From Dehalococcoidia bacterium UBA6495 (GTDB lineage: Bacteria > Chloroflexota > Dehalococcoidia > Lucifugimonadales > UBA826), in the NCBI GenBank assembly GCA_002435305.1, contig DJMH01000055.1, positions 1-53,321 of the forward strand: a stretch of DNA of 53,321 nt. The letters run 5' to 3'. The notes below the pieces were generated by a model, which ran no database searches, was not told where the DNA came from, and was given only the letters and a program-made list of their open reading frames with translations. This document shows, piece after piece, positions 26,895 to 35,727 of this stretch (positions are counted from its first letter, which is position 1; each line of letters starts with the position of its first letter). Made by a program: the position numbers and the translations under genes.

Positions 26895-27254
26895 CGATTA
26901 CCTCCAAGTAGCTAGCCAAACAAACGTAATATCACCCTAGGGCTGTGAGATCGCACCTAAGCGAAACAATTTAGCAGTTTTTTTGTAGAAAAAAGCCTTG
27001 CAATTTTATCAATCGAGTTAAATTTTAGTCAAGTTATTCGAGAGTAGGAAAAATAGTCAGCATTTTGGGAGCGATTAAAACGTTAATTGCCTTGTAAAAG
27101 TCGGAGTATAATCTTTGATTGAGATACCCTGCAACCTTAATTCTAACCTTTCTCATTGAATATTTATCTCTTCCAGTTAAATATTTGTTAATTTGCAAAA
27201 ATGCTCTACAATCAACCTGCATTACTTTTCTTAACAACCATAAAATGCCCAAGA
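26895..27254. other. Intergenic region between citrate synthase and rex
   Basis: This AT-rich 360-bp stretch holds the citrate synthase ribosome site (near 26900), a rex promoter candidate at 27185-27212, and an 82-codon minus-strand frame (27034-27282) that overlaps the rex start and looks like chance. A TATAAT at 27117-27122 has no good -35. I could not find a clear Rex operator (TTGTGA-N6-TCACAA type). Confidence 0.5.
27185..27212 (+). promoter_or_regulatory. Candidate sigma-70-type promoter of rex
   Basis: TTGTTA (27185-27190) and TACAAT (27207-27212) are 16 bp apart. Predicted transcription would begin near 27219, past the upstream ATG at 27201, supporting the internal start at 27255. 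Confidence 0.45.
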
Positions 27255-27902
27255 ATGCAAAACAATAATAACCCCACTCCAATTGAAGTACCTGAAGTTG
27301 TCGTTCAGAGACTACCCATATACGTGAGGGTCCTAAGCCAATTACTAGATTCTAAAGTCGAAGTAATAAGCTCCCATCAACTCGGGGAACTTCTACAAAT
27401 GACACCTGCTCAAATACGAAAAGATTTGAGCTATTTCGGAAGATTTGGCAAGCAGGGGCACGGATACAATATTCAATTTCTTCTAGATGAGCTCAGACAG
27501 ATATTAGGAATCGATAGAGCCTGGAAGGCATGTCTGGTAGGTTTGGGAAGGCTTGGCAGAGCCATAATAAACTATCCAGGCTTCTCCCCTGAAGGATTTG
27601 AGATAGTTGCAGCATTCGATAATGATGTCGGCCAATACAACTCTAGATTGGGAACTATTACGGTCCAGTCGATGGAAGAAATTGCTAGAACCGTAAAAGC
27701 CAAGGACATATCAATTGGAATAGTGGCTGTACCTTCAAATCAAGCCCAATCCGTGATAGACACTTTGGTTGAAAACGGAATAAGTGGGATTTTGAATTAT
27801 GCGCCGATAGCCCCGTTTGCGCCGGCCAACGTAGTGATGAGGAATATCGACCCTGTTTTATCTTTGCAATCGATGACTTTCTATATGAAGGGTGCTCAAT
27901 AA
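27255..27902 (+). CDS. rex: Redox-sensing transcriptional repressor Rex
   Basis: With the ATG at 27255 the product is 215 residues, the usual Rex length; the frame itself is open from 27201. The N-terminal winged helix ends in RKDLSYFGRFGKQGHGY, a Rex signature. The C-terminal Rossmann domain has GLGRLG (residues 96-101), FDND for NAD binding, and IGIVAVPSNQAQ. Rex senses the NADH/NAD+ ratio and represses respiratory and fermentative genes when NAD+ is high. Neighbours (citrate synthase divergent, ATP synthase convergent) are plausible targets, but no operator was recognised. Confidence 0.93.
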   Translation: MQNNNNPTPIEVPEVVVQRLPIYVRVLSQLLDSKVEVISSHQLGELLQMTPAQIRKDLSYFGRFGKQGHGYNIQFLLDELRQILGIDRAWKACLVGLGRLGRAIINYPGFSPEGFEIVAAFDNDVGQYNSRLGTITVQSMEEIARTVKAKDISIGIVAVPSNQAQSVIDTLVENGISGILNYAPIAPFAPANVVMRNIDPVLSLQSMTFYMKGAQ

Positions 27903-27918
27903 ATAATTAGAGTGAAAG

Positions 27919-28161
27919 CTATTGATTACTACTGGCTAGTACTCTGACATGGTTCCCGGCAACCTCTAGAAAACCCCCATTAACTGTTATAACTGATTCT
28001 TTTCCATCTTTCCGCGCCACAATATCCCCAGAATTAAGAGCCGTAAGCAAAGAAGCATGCCTAGGGAGTATCCCTAATTGGCCTTCCGTGCCTGGTGCTA
28101 TAACTATATCAACGTCGTCAGAAAAAATAGTTTCTTCCGTTGTTACAATTTCTAATTTCAC
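27919..28161 (-). CDS. atpC: ATP synthase epsilon subunit, short form
   Basis: The 80-residue protein contains only the N-terminal beta-sandwich of F1 epsilon (KLEIVTTEETIFSDDVD, GTEGQLGILPRHASLLTAL). The usual C-terminal helical hairpin (about 50 further residues) is missing, because a TAG follows NHVRVLASSNQ. The beta domain links F1 to the c-ring; the missing helices normally carry the inhibitory function. It is the last gene of the operon, 20 bp after atpD. Confidence 0.88.
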   Translation of the reverse strand: MKLEIVTTEETIFSDDVDIVIAPGTEGQLGILPRHASLLTALNSGDIVARKDGKESVITVNGGFLEVAGNHVRVLASSNQ

Positions 28162-28181
28162 AGTTTCGCCTCTAAAAACTA

Positions 28182-29576
28182 TTAGGCCTCTGCCATTGAT
28201 GCGCCTTTCTCAACAGCTTCTTCAATTGTTCCTACCATATAGAAAGCCTGTTCAGGCAATTCGTCATGTACACCATCAAGAATTTCTTTGAAACCCTGTA
28301 CCGTATCCCTTAGAGCAACATATTTACCCGCCTGCCCAGTGAAAACTTCTGCAACGGAAAAAGGCTGTGTCAGAAACCTTTGAATCTTTCTAGCTCTGGA
28401 GACTGTAGCCCGATCTTCATCAGACAGTTCTTCTATTCCCAGTATCGCAATAATATCCTGCAGCTCCTGATATCGTTGGAGCACCTGCCGGACACCAGTG
28501 GCCACATCATAGTGTTCCTGCCCTACAATAGCAGGTTCCAAAATGTTAGAGAATGACGTCAAAGGGTCCACTGCCGGGTATAATCCTTGGGAAGCAAGTG
28601 TTCTTTCTAGAGTCATCACTGCATCCAAATGGCCAAACGTTGTGACGATGCCCGGGTCAGTATAATCATCGGCTGGAACGTAAACAGCTTGCACTGATGT
28701 AATGGACCCATTCTTTGAGGAGGTAATCCGTTCTTGCAGGGCACCCATCTCCGTCCCTAATGTAGGCTGGTACCCAACGGCAGAAGGCATTCTTCCTAAA
28801 AGTGCCGATACTTCCATTCCAGCAAGGATATACCTATAGATGTTGTCCACGAAAAGAAGAACATCTTGTCCCCTTTCCTCCTTGAAGTATTCTGCCATCG
28901 TCAATCCAGTCTGGGCTACACGGGCTCGAATTCCGGGTGGTTCGTTCATTTGTCCGAATACCAACACCGTCTGAGGTAACACCCCTGCTTCCTGCATCTC
29001 ATACCAAAGATCATTCCCTTCCCTCGACCGTTCGCCGACGCCAGCGAACACAGACACCCCTTGATGCTCAGTTGCAATGTTGTTTATGAGCTCCTGAATA
29101 ACAACGGTCTTCCCTACTCCGGCTCCGCCAAAAGCTCCAATTTTCCCTCCTTTGGTAAAGGGAGTCATCAAGTCCAATACTTTTATTCCAGTCTCTAATA
29201 CTGCGATTTCAGTGGCTTGGTCTTCAAATGAGGGAGCTGGCCTATGAATCGGCCACTTTTCTGATCCTTCGATTTCTTCCAACCCATCGAGAGTATCTCC
29301 AAGAGCATTGAATAACCGGCCAAGAGTCGCATCTCCCACCGGTACGGAAATTGCATCACCGGTATCAACTGCGTCAGTACCTCTAATTAAACCTTCGGTT
29401 GGGCCCAAGGCCAAGCACCTTACCCAATTGTTACCGATATGTTGCTCCACTTCGAGAATAAGTTTTTCATTCCCTATGGTAGTCTCCAAGGCGTTATACA
29501 CCAGCGGCATGCCATCAGGTGGAAATTCCACATCCACCACTGTTCCAATTACCTGTACTATCTTTCCCGTTGCCAT
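28182..29576 (-). CDS. atpD: ATP synthase F1 beta subunit
   Basis: The 464-residue protein has the P-loop GGAGVGKT, GERSREGNDLW with the catalytic Glu, the DNIYRY Walker B region and ALLGRMPSAVGYQPTL. It carries the catalytic nucleotide sites of F1. It begins MATGKIVQVIGTVVDVEF, the usual start, and lies 33 bp after atpG. Confidence 0.96.
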   Translation of the reverse strand: MATGKIVQVIGTVVDVEFPPDGMPLVYNALETTIGNEKLILEVEQHIGNNWVRCLALGPTEGLIRGTDAVDTGDAISVPVGDATLGRLFNALGDTLDGLEEIEGSEKWPIHRPAPSFEDQATEIAVLETGIKVLDLMTPFTKGGKIGAFGGAGVGKTVVIQELINNIATEHQGVSVFAGVGERSREGNDLWYEMQEAGVLPQTVLVFGQMNEPPGIRARVAQTGLTMAEYFKEERGQDVLLFVDNIYRYILAGMEVSALLGRMPSAVGYQPTLGTEMGALQERITSSKNGSITSVQAVYVPADDYTDPGIVTTFGHLDAVMTLERTLASQGLYPAVDPLTSFSNILEPAIVGQEHYDVATGVRQVLQRYQELQDIIAILGIEELSDEDRATVSRARKIQRFLTQPFSVAEVFTGQAGKYVALRDTVQGFKEILDGVHDELPEQAFYMVGTIEEAVEKGASMAEA

Positions 29577-29609
29577 TCTATACTCCTGAGTTAAGCAGCA
29601 TTAAATTTT

Positions 29610-30467
29610 TTAGCTTTCAAGTGCGGCTACTCCCCCCACAATATCGAGGAGCTCTGTTGTGATTTTCTCTTGTCTTAATTTATTCATCAGCAAGGTCAAA
29701 TCTCCAACCATTTCGCTGGCATTATCAGTGGCCTGATTCATCGCTACCATTCTTGCTGACTGCTCACTTGCATTCCCTTCCAGTACCGCATGATGTACCA
29801 AAGTTTCAACATACCTTGGAAGCAACATTCCAAGAACTTCAGCGGGATTTGGTTCAAATATATAGCCGATAGAATTGCCTACTACTGCGCTAGGTATCAC
29901 CGGAAGTAATGGTTCAATGACAGGCCTCTGAAGTGTTGTGTTTACAAACTGGCCATAGGCTATATGGAACGAATCCACCATTTCATTTGAAAACGCTTCC
30001 GTTATAACCCCTGCAACCGGAAGAGTGTCACCGGGGTTGGGCCTATCACCTATCCCAGTATATTCAGCAATTATTTCAAGGTCATTTCGTCTTGCAAAAT
30101 CACGACTTTTTTTCCCTACTGCTACAACTTTAATAGGGGCGCTTTGTGATTTGATGAAATCGCTAACAGATCTCAGTATGTTAGCGCTCAGCCCGCCGGT
30201 AAGGCCTCTGTCCGGTGCAATTATGGCAATCCCGGCGTTTTTTATCGGGCGGCTTTCCAACAAGGGTTGGTGGGATTCATCTTCATTCACCTGGGAAACC
30301 ACATTGGAGACTATCGCAGCCATATTTTCAGCGTACGATCTACCCTGGGTGGCAGCATCTTGGCTTCTTCTCAATTTCGAAGCAGCGATCATAGCCATAG
30401 CCTTAGTGATTTTCGCCGTGTTTTCGACGCTTCTGATACGCCTAGCTATTTGTCTAACACTAGCCAT
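29610..30467 (-). CDS. atpG: ATP synthase F1 gamma subunit
   Basis: The 285-residue central-stalk subunit has its two terminal coiled-coil helices: MASVRQIARRIRSVENTAKITKAM at the N-terminus (given here as start-to-end context, positions 1-24) and a C-terminal helix containing ATDNASEM and LNKLRQEKITTELLDI. RGLTGGLSANI lies in the Rossmann part. It rotates inside the alpha3beta3 head. The ATG is directly adjacent to the atpA stop. Confidence 0.95.
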   Translation of the reverse strand: MASVRQIARRIRSVENTAKITKAMAMIAASKLRRSQDAATQGRSYAENMAAIVSNVVSQVNEDESHQPLLESRPIKNAGIAIIAPDRGLTGGLSANILRSVSDFIKSQSAPIKVVAVGKKSRDFARRNDLEIIAEYTGIGDRPNPGDTLPVAGVITEAFSNEMVDSFHIAYGQFVNTTLQRPVIEPLLPVIPSAVVGNSIGYIFEPNPAEVLGMLLPRYVETLVHHAVLEGNASEQSARMVAMNQATDNASEMVGDLTLLMNKLRQEKITTELLDIVGGVAALES

Positions 30468-31982
30468 TTAGTTAGCCAACCCACTTTTCTTGAATTCTTC
30501 TATCGCAGAATTCAGCGACGTTCGAGAATCATCACTCAGGTCAGCTTCATCTGCTATAACTTTCAAAAGATCTCCATGGCTAGAACTCATATATGCATGA
30601 AGGGCCTCTTCCCAACCGATCACATCAGTTATTTCCACGTCGTCCAAATACCCTTCGTTTAGGGCATACAAAATAACAACTTGTTGTTCAACCGGCAGAG
30701 GCACGTTTTGACCTTGCTTCAATACCTCAACACTTCTCTGTCCTCTTTCCAATTGTCTACGAGTAGAGGCATCCAGATCATCGGTTCCAAATTGAGCAAA
30801 GGTCACAAGTTCCCTGTATTGTGCCAGCTCAAGTCTTAGCTGCCCTGCAACTGCTCTCATTGCCCTAGTTTGAGCTGCGCTCCCTACACGGGACACTGAA
30901 ACCCCAACGTTAACAGCTGGCCGTGTGCCAGAGTTGAACAACTCCGGTTCCAAGTATATTTGCCCGTCTGTGATGGATATGACATTAGTGGGTACATAAG
31001 CCGACACGTCTCCAGCCTGAGTTTCAATGACTGGTAAAGCTGTTATAGATCCGCCACCATGGGCGTCATCCAACTTTGCAGCTCTTTCTAACAATCTACT
31101 ATGAAGATAAAAAACATCTCCAGGGTAGGCTTCTCGACCGGGCGGGCGGCGCAGTAGTAACGACATCTGTCTATAGGCCCAAGCGTGTTTGGACAAGTCG
31201 TCATAGGCTATTAGCACGTCCTTACCTTGAGCCATGAAATATTCAGCCATGGCACATCCGGTATATGGGGCCAAATATTGAGCCGGAGCTGAATCAGATG
31301 CGTTGGCAGCTACAACAATTGTGTGTTCCATTGCGCCCTGTTGTTCTAGGATTCCGACTATCTGTGCGACCTTACCCACTTTCTGGCCAACGGCGACGTA
31401 TACGCAGATCATATCTCCACCCTTCTGGTTAACGATTGCGTCTATACATATGGCTGTTTTACCTGTTGTACGGTCTCCAATAATCAACTCCCTTTGCCCA
31501 CGTCCGATTGGTATCATTGCGTCCACAGCCTTGATACCTGTCTGCACAGGGGTGTCGACAGACTTCCTTATTGCTACGTTGGGGGCGACAATTTCCACTT
31601 CCCTAGTCTCACTAGTATCAACCGGACCTTTTCCGTCGATTGCGTTACCAATCCCATCAACCACCCTACCTAACAGTCCTTCACCAACGGGAACCTGCAT
31701 TACTCTTCCAGTTCCCCTAACCTCGGTACCTTCGCTGATCGCTGAGGGATCACCTAGAACCACGATACCAACACTATCTTCCTCCAAGTTCAGAGCCATT
31801 CCAGCCACTCCTCCCTCGAATTCCACCAACTCGTTGTAGGCAACGCCGGACAAACCATGTACTCGGGCAATACCATCTCCTACTTCTATCACCGTCCCTA
31901 CATCAACCATACCGAGATCGGTACCGAATCCTTCTATTTGTTTTTTTATTACCGATGCTATGTCCTGTCCTCTGACGGCCAT
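30468..31982 (-). CDS. atpA: ATP synthase F1 alpha subunit
   Basis: The 504-residue protein has the P-loop GDRTTGKT, IAYDDLSKHAWAYRQMS and the PGREAYPGDVFYLHSRLLER block. SVSRVGSAAQT near residue 370 contributes the arginine finger to the beta catalytic sites. Non-catalytic nucleotide sites lie here. It is 62 bp after atpH and overlaps nothing; atpG abuts its 3' end. Confidence 0.96.
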   Translation of the reverse strand: MAVRGQDIASVIKKQIEGFGTDLGMVDVGTVIEVGDGIARVHGLSGVAYNELVEFEGGVAGMALNLEEDSVGIVVLGDPSAISEGTEVRGTGRVMQVPVGEGLLGRVVDGIGNAIDGKGPVDTSETREVEIVAPNVAIRKSVDTPVQTGIKAVDAMIPIGRGQRELIIGDRTTGKTAICIDAIVNQKGGDMICVYVAVGQKVGKVAQIVGILEQQGAMEHTIVVAANASDSAPAQYLAPYTGCAMAEYFMAQGKDVLIAYDDLSKHAWAYRQMSLLLRRPPGREAYPGDVFYLHSRLLERAAKLDDAHGGGSITALPVIETQAGDVSAYVPTNVISITDGQIYLEPELFNSGTRPAVNVGVSVSRVGSAAQTRAMRAVAGQLRLELAQYRELVTFAQFGTDDLDASTRRQLERGQRSVEVLKQGQNVPLPVEQQVVILYALNEGYLDDVEITDVIGWEEALHAYMSSSHGDLLKVIADEADLSDDSRTSLNSAIEEFKKSGLAN

Positions 31983-32044
31983 ATCACCCTCCGTTTTATG
32001 GGAATAACCCGCTTATTTTATTTTTTGAACGTATTAACCTGAAT

Positions 32045-32578
32045 TCAGGCTCCCCTAAGGAGCTCTCTGCGCATATCTTCCAATTGAGTCTTAACACTTC
32101 CGTCCAGCAATCTATCCCCTACTCTAGCCAAGTAGCCCCCAAGTATGGACTCATCAACAAATGTTGTAACTGACAGTTCTTTCCCTACCATCTGAGTCAA
32201 TTTATCCACTACACCTTTTTCTTGCCCATCAGTAAGTTTAACCGCAGAAACAATCTCTGCTCGTTCCACCCCTTTCTCTGAATCGACCAATTCCTGGAAG
32301 GCATCTGCAATACTGGAAAGGGAAGCTACATAGTTTCGGGTAGCGAGCAAAGAAACCAAATTCAATGCCAGATCTGAAATGGATTTGGAAAAGGCTTCCT
32401 TAAGGACTTCTATTTTCTTTACATTTTCAATTTTCGGCGAGTCTATAAACGCAATGAAGTCAGGATTTCTGGAGGAACTTGCCAGTACCTCTAGATCCGC
32501 AAGCCATTGATCTTGATCACCGTTCTCTTCGGCTATCAAAAATAACGCTTGGGCATATCTTCTTGCTGACAAAGCCAT
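32045..32578 (-). CDS. atpH: ATP synthase delta subunit
   Basis: The 177-residue protein starts with ARRYAQALFLIAEENG, the typical helical N-domain of delta/OSCP, and ends with GGYLARVGDRLLDGSVKTQL, the conserved C-terminal block. It joins the peripheral stalk b subunits to the top of F1. The gene is 2 bp downstream of atpF. Confidence 0.93.
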   Translation of the reverse strand: MALSARRYAQALFLIAEENGDQDQWLADLEVLASSSRNPDFIAFIDSPKIENVKKIEVLKEAFSKSISDLALNLVSLLATRNYVASLSSIADAFQELVDSEKGVERAEIVSAVKLTDGQEKGVVDKLTQMVGKELSVTTFVDESILGGYLARVGDRLLDGSVKTQLEDMRRELLRGA

Positions 32579-32580
32579 AT

Positions 32581-33078
32581 CTAGTTATTCCTGGACCTTT
32601 CTTCGTTCAAAACGCCTTCGATAAGAGCACGGTGTCCTTCCTCATCGAGTGAAGTTTTCACAACCTTTTCTGCAGCTGTAATAGCCAAACCTGCAAACTC
32701 TTTACGAAGCTCCTCTATTGCGGCATCCCTCTCTCTCTGAATGTTGGATTCCGCCCTAGATCTTTCTGCATCTAGTTCCTCTCTTACTTTTGCCATCTCC
32801 TCTTCCCTAAATTTGTCAGCGATCTCTCTTGCCTGAGTAACTAGTTTCTGTCCTTCAGACCTAGCTTCCTGAAGTTGCTCTTGAATCGCTTCCTCTGACT
32901 TGGCTGCCTCTTCTTTTGCCTTTTCTGCAGCTTCCAATCCAGCGGTGATTTTTTCTGCTCTTTGATCCAACATAGCCATCAAAGGTTTATACAAAACCTT
33001 TGACAATATGACGAACAATATTACAAAACTGATAATCTGTGTTATCAGTCCTGGCAGATTTATTCCAAGATCTCCCAT
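32581..33078 (-). CDS. atpF: ATP synthase Fo b subunit
   Basis: The 165-residue protein has one N-terminal membrane helix (ITQIISFVILFVILSKVLYKP, residues 13-33 approximately), then a long charged coiled coil rich in Glu, Ala and Lys that forms the stator stalk. Only one b-type gene is present, so a homodimer is likely. It follows atpE by 77 bp. Confidence 0.93.
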   Translation of the reverse strand: MGDLGINLPGLITQIISFVILFVILSKVLYKPLMAMLDQRAEKITAGLEAAEKAKEEAAKSEEAIQEQLQEARSEGQKLVTQAREIADKFREEEMAKVREELDAERSRAESNIQRERDAAIEELRKEFAGLAITAAEKVVKTSLDEEGHRALIEGVLNEERSRNN

Positions 33079-33155
33079 ACTGAACTCCTATTTATGAAGT
33101 ACTCGTCGGCACCCGTATCCCAATAGTTATCAAGGTGCTAAATGAGACCGTACCC

Positions 33156-33380
33156 TTAAACAAATTTAATTAAAATAGCGACAACTAGAGCATAAATAGC
33201 GATAGCTTCCGTGAACGCAATAGCCAGAATCATGTTCTGCTGTATCTGAGCTCCGGCTTCCGGGTTGCGGCCGATAGCTTCCAGGGCTTTCGAGGCAAGC
33301 ACACCTATACCGATTCCGGGACCGATGGCTCCAAGTCCCATCGCGAGACCGGCACCTACGTTCATTATGTCTCCTTCCAT
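33156..33380 (-). CDS. atpE: ATP synthase Fo c subunit
   Basis: The 74-residue hairpin of two membrane helices has the polar loop RNP and the ion-binding Glu in AFTEAIAIYALV. The residue after the Glu is Ala and no Na+-site Gln/Ser pattern is visible, so proton coupling is likely. Two starts compete: ATG at 33380 (GGAG six bases upstream) and ATG at 33365 (AAGGAG five bases upstream, 69 residues). The second has the stronger site. Confidence 0.93.
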   Translation of the reverse strand: MEGDIMNVGAGLAMGLGAIGPGIGIGVLASKALEAIGRNPEAGAQIQQNMILAIAFTEAIAIYALVVAILIKFV

Positions 33381-33444
33381 TTCAAACTCCTTAAGTTTTG
33401 ATTACGTTTTTTTTGTTTTCACTGAAGTGGTCTCAATTAACGTT

Positions 33445-34557
33445 TCAGTGATGATCTCCATCATCGTGACTTATGCTTGCCATGGATGCAAAAACCAGAG
33501 TAAGCATAGCAAACACAAAAGCTTGTATTAATCCAACGAATAATTCCAAACCTAGGAATGGAATTATTCCGATCAGGGGCAACAAGAATGCCATAGCCAT
33601 GAGAAGAACCTCACCGGCAAATATATTGCCAAATAACCTGAAGGTGAAACTGATTACTCTTCCCAATTCACTTATCAGTTCAAGGATACCGACGAAGAAC
33701 CCCATCGGTCCCGATTTGAAGGTTATAAATTTTCCCGCATGACCAAAGAATCCTAAAATACTGAATCCCCAAAAATGGACCATCACCATTGCAATTAAGG
33801 CGATTGCCAAAGACATATTTAGATCCGTGTTAGCGCTCCTCAAAAAAGGAACTAGGTGACCTGCCCTCTTTCCCTCACCAACATTTCCGTTGTTTTCTTC
33901 ATATTGAGAAAATGTTAGTTCCTCTTCCAAAGACCCTGGTGACAAGGCCGCTACAGGTATAGATTTATAATCTCGAAACACGTGCAATTTAACCGCGCCT
34001 AGATGCGAGTCATGTGAGTCATGGGTAGTAGTCGCTAGGGCTGGATCATGGTAATCATAAGCATCATGATGATGTGCTATTTCTTCGGGTCCCGCAATGC
34101 GGCCTACAGTACCGAAACCAGGCAAAATACCCATCCAGTTGGCCACAACTATAAAAATAAAAATCGTGAAAACTAGCGGGAAAAACCTTCTAGCTTTCTC
34201 TTTACCAGCTATCTGCTCACAAAGAGTAAGGAAAAATTCTATTATTACTTCAAATAGAGCTTGAAGCCTACCCGGCACATCTTTCAGGTTTCTTCTTATT
34301 TTTATGGAGATAAGTGTGAGCACTAACATGGCTAACCAAGTAGTGACCATCGTGTTCATCAGGTTCCATTTACCGATTGGTGTACTAAAGCCATCCGCTA
34401 CTTTTTCTGCAGGAAGTTGGATTGCTGGCAAAGAAGATGAAAAAAAACCGAACCCCAAAGTATTACCTAAGGCTCCACCTAATATGCTTATCGCGAGCCC
34501 CGCGGCGCATATTATTAATATAGCTAATGATCTGGGGTTACCCAGTATCTTTGACAC
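33445..34557 (-). CDS. atpB: ATP synthase Fo a subunit with a His-rich insertion
   Basis: The 370-residue protein is longer than the usual 230-280. The essential Arg lies in SELGRVISFTFRLFGNIFAGE, and FVGLIQAFVFAMLTL ends the last helices. Between GILPGFGTVG and RSANTDLNMSLA there is an extra segment of about 85 residues rich in His and Asp (AHHHDAYDYHD, THDSHDSH). The C-terminus is also His-rich (SISHDDGDHH). The N-terminal extension contains an extra hydrophobic helix. The subunit forms the proton half-channels next to the c-ring. It ends with a TGA stop. Confidence 0.93.
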   Translation of the reverse strand: MSKILGNPRSLAILIICAAGLAISILGGALGNTLGFGFFSSSLPAIQLPAEKVADGFSTPIGKWNLMNTMVTTWLAMLVLTLISIKIRRNLKDVPGRLQALFEVIIEFFLTLCEQIAGKEKARRFFPLVFTIFIFIVVANWMGILPGFGTVGRIAGPEEIAHHHDAYDYHDPALATTTHDSHDSHLGAVKLHVFRDYKSIPVAALSPGSLEEELTFSQYEENNGNVGEGKRAGHLVPFLRSANTDLNMSLAIALIAMVMVHFWGFSILGFFGHAGKFITFKSGPMGFFVGILELISELGRVISFTFRLFGNIFAGEVLLMAMAFLLPLIGIIPFLGLELFVGLIQAFVFAMLTLVFASMASISHDDGDHH

Positions 34558-34575
34558 TACTTTTGAAACTCCTAA

Positions 34576-34800
34576 TCAATCGGATTCTGAGACATATCTA
34601 AGGACTGCCATCAGCATTCTTATCATACCGGCCAGCGCCACCACAAGACCTATAGCGATTCCAGCGAGGGTGAGCATTGGGCTAAGTCCAAGCCGGTTAT
34701 CAGCCCATAGACCCGCCCATGCACCAAAGCCTATGCAAATACCCACATACCATCCGATCCCAACCAGACGAGCAATAGCCCAATACTTTTTGGTATTCAT
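34576..34800 (-). CDS. AtpI/AtpZ-like ATP synthase accessory membrane protein
   Basis: The 74-residue protein has two hydrophobic helices: LVGIGWYVGICIGFGAWAG and the segment around LAGIAIGLVVALAGMIRML. This is the layout of AtpZ/AtpI-type proteins encoded just before atpB, which assist c-ring assembly or Mg2+/Ca2+ uptake. It lies 18 bp upstream of atpB. AtpZ is the closer match by length. Confidence 0.8.
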   Translation of the reverse strand: MNTKKYWAIARLVGIGWYVGICIGFGAWAGLWADNRLGLSPMLTLAGIAIGLVVALAGMIRMLMAVLRYVSESD

Positions 34801-34858
34801 AAGGCCTCACATGAACGGTTGTTAACGTTATCACAATGTATTTCTTTGGGTCAAAAGT

Positions 34859-35449
34859 TCATTGATCAGGTTTCTTACCCTCGTTACCTATGTCTTCTAA
34901 ATCTAATGAATCGATAAAATCGGTAAAGGCCGAGAGGCCCTCTAATTCTTCTTCATTTACCTGTTTTTCTTGGGATTCTTCCAGGCTGGAATTTTCAGTT
35001 TCCACATCAAGAGATACTCCAGCTTTTTCCAGCACTTCGTCTTCTGCATATATCGGAGCCTCAGAGCGAACAGCCAATGCAAGGGCATCACTGGGTCTTG
35101 CATCTATTTCAATTAGCGTACCGTTGGTATCGATTACAATCTTTGCGAAAAAAGTATCATTCTTAAGTTCTGACACAACAATACTGTGTATAGTCCCACC
35201 CAAATCACCGATTACAGATCCAAGTAAATCGTGTGTCATTGGCCTCTGAACTTCCACCTCCATAAGTTTGAACCTGATAGCTTCAACTTCAAATTGGCCA
35301 ACGAATATTGGGAGGTACAAATCCGAGTCTTTGACTTTTAGTACAACTGCCCTTTGCTGGGTTTCTTGTCTCACACGAATACTTTCAATTTCGAGTTCCA
35401 GCAACTTGATTGGCCTCCTAGGTATCGCTGTTTTATAAAGAAGAATCAA
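34859..35449 (-). CDS. Bifunctional nuclease (BFN, DUF151) domain protein
   Basis: The 196-residue protein carries the BFN domain: VVLKVKDSDLYLPIFVGQFEVEAI, MTHDLLGSVIGDLGG and IDARPSDALALAVRSEAPIYA. An acidic tail follows (SLEESQEKQVNEEELEG), perhaps protein-interacting. BFN proteins can show DNase/RNase activity in vitro; their bacterial role is unclear. The gene lies between DUF951 and the ATP synthase operon. Confidence 0.88.
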   Translation of the reverse strand: MILLYKTAIPRRPIKLLELEIESIRVRQETQQRAVVLKVKDSDLYLPIFVGQFEVEAIRFKLMEVEVQRPMTHDLLGSVIGDLGGTIHSIVVSELKNDTFFAKIVIDTNGTLIEIDARPSDALALAVRSEAPIYAEDEVLEKAGVSLDVETENSSLEESQEKQVNEEELEGLSAFTDFIDSLDLEDIGNEGKKPDQ

Positions 35450-35518
35450 ATCTTAAATACGGACACCAACCATGTCAACGAGTATTTTAAATTTCCAAAT
35501 TACTGGGCCGAATACTCT

Positions 35519-35704
35519 TTACACCTTTTTATGAGATCGGGTTCTTTTTTCCAAATCCGATCTTGCTATGATAAGCTTTCGATTACACCCTTGGCACACG
35601 ATTCCTATATCCGCCCCTATCCTGTCTACCCTCCATATCACCTCTCCGCACGGGTGCTTTTTCTTCAAGGTTATGATGTCTCCAAGAGAGTAATCCGTCA
35701 CCAT
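35519..35704 (-). CDS. DUF951 family protein (61 aa)
   Basis: The 61-residue protein fits DUF951: YSLGDIITLKKKHPCGE, then WRVDRIGADIGIVCQGCNRKLIIARSDLEKR. Three Cys (HPCG and CQGC) suggest a metal or nucleic-acid-binding beta-barrel. Function unknown; in Firmicutes it often lies near mechanosensitive channel or parB genes, here near pyrF. Confidence 0.88.
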   Translation of the reverse strand: MVTDYSLGDIITLKKKHPCGEVIWRVDRIGADIGIVCQGCNRKLIIARSDLEKRTRSHKKV

Positions 35705-35727
35705 ATCGTTTCCTGACGCCTTGTCTA

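Noticed and set aside
26895..27254. Rex operator upstream of rex or citrate synthase
   Set aside because: TTGTTAATTTGCAA near 27185 is only a loose match, lacking the TTGTGA/TCACAA symmetry.
27034..27282. 82-codon minus-strand frame between citrate synthase and rex
   Set aside because: It overlaps the rex promoter and start, shows no recognisable family and has low-complexity composition.
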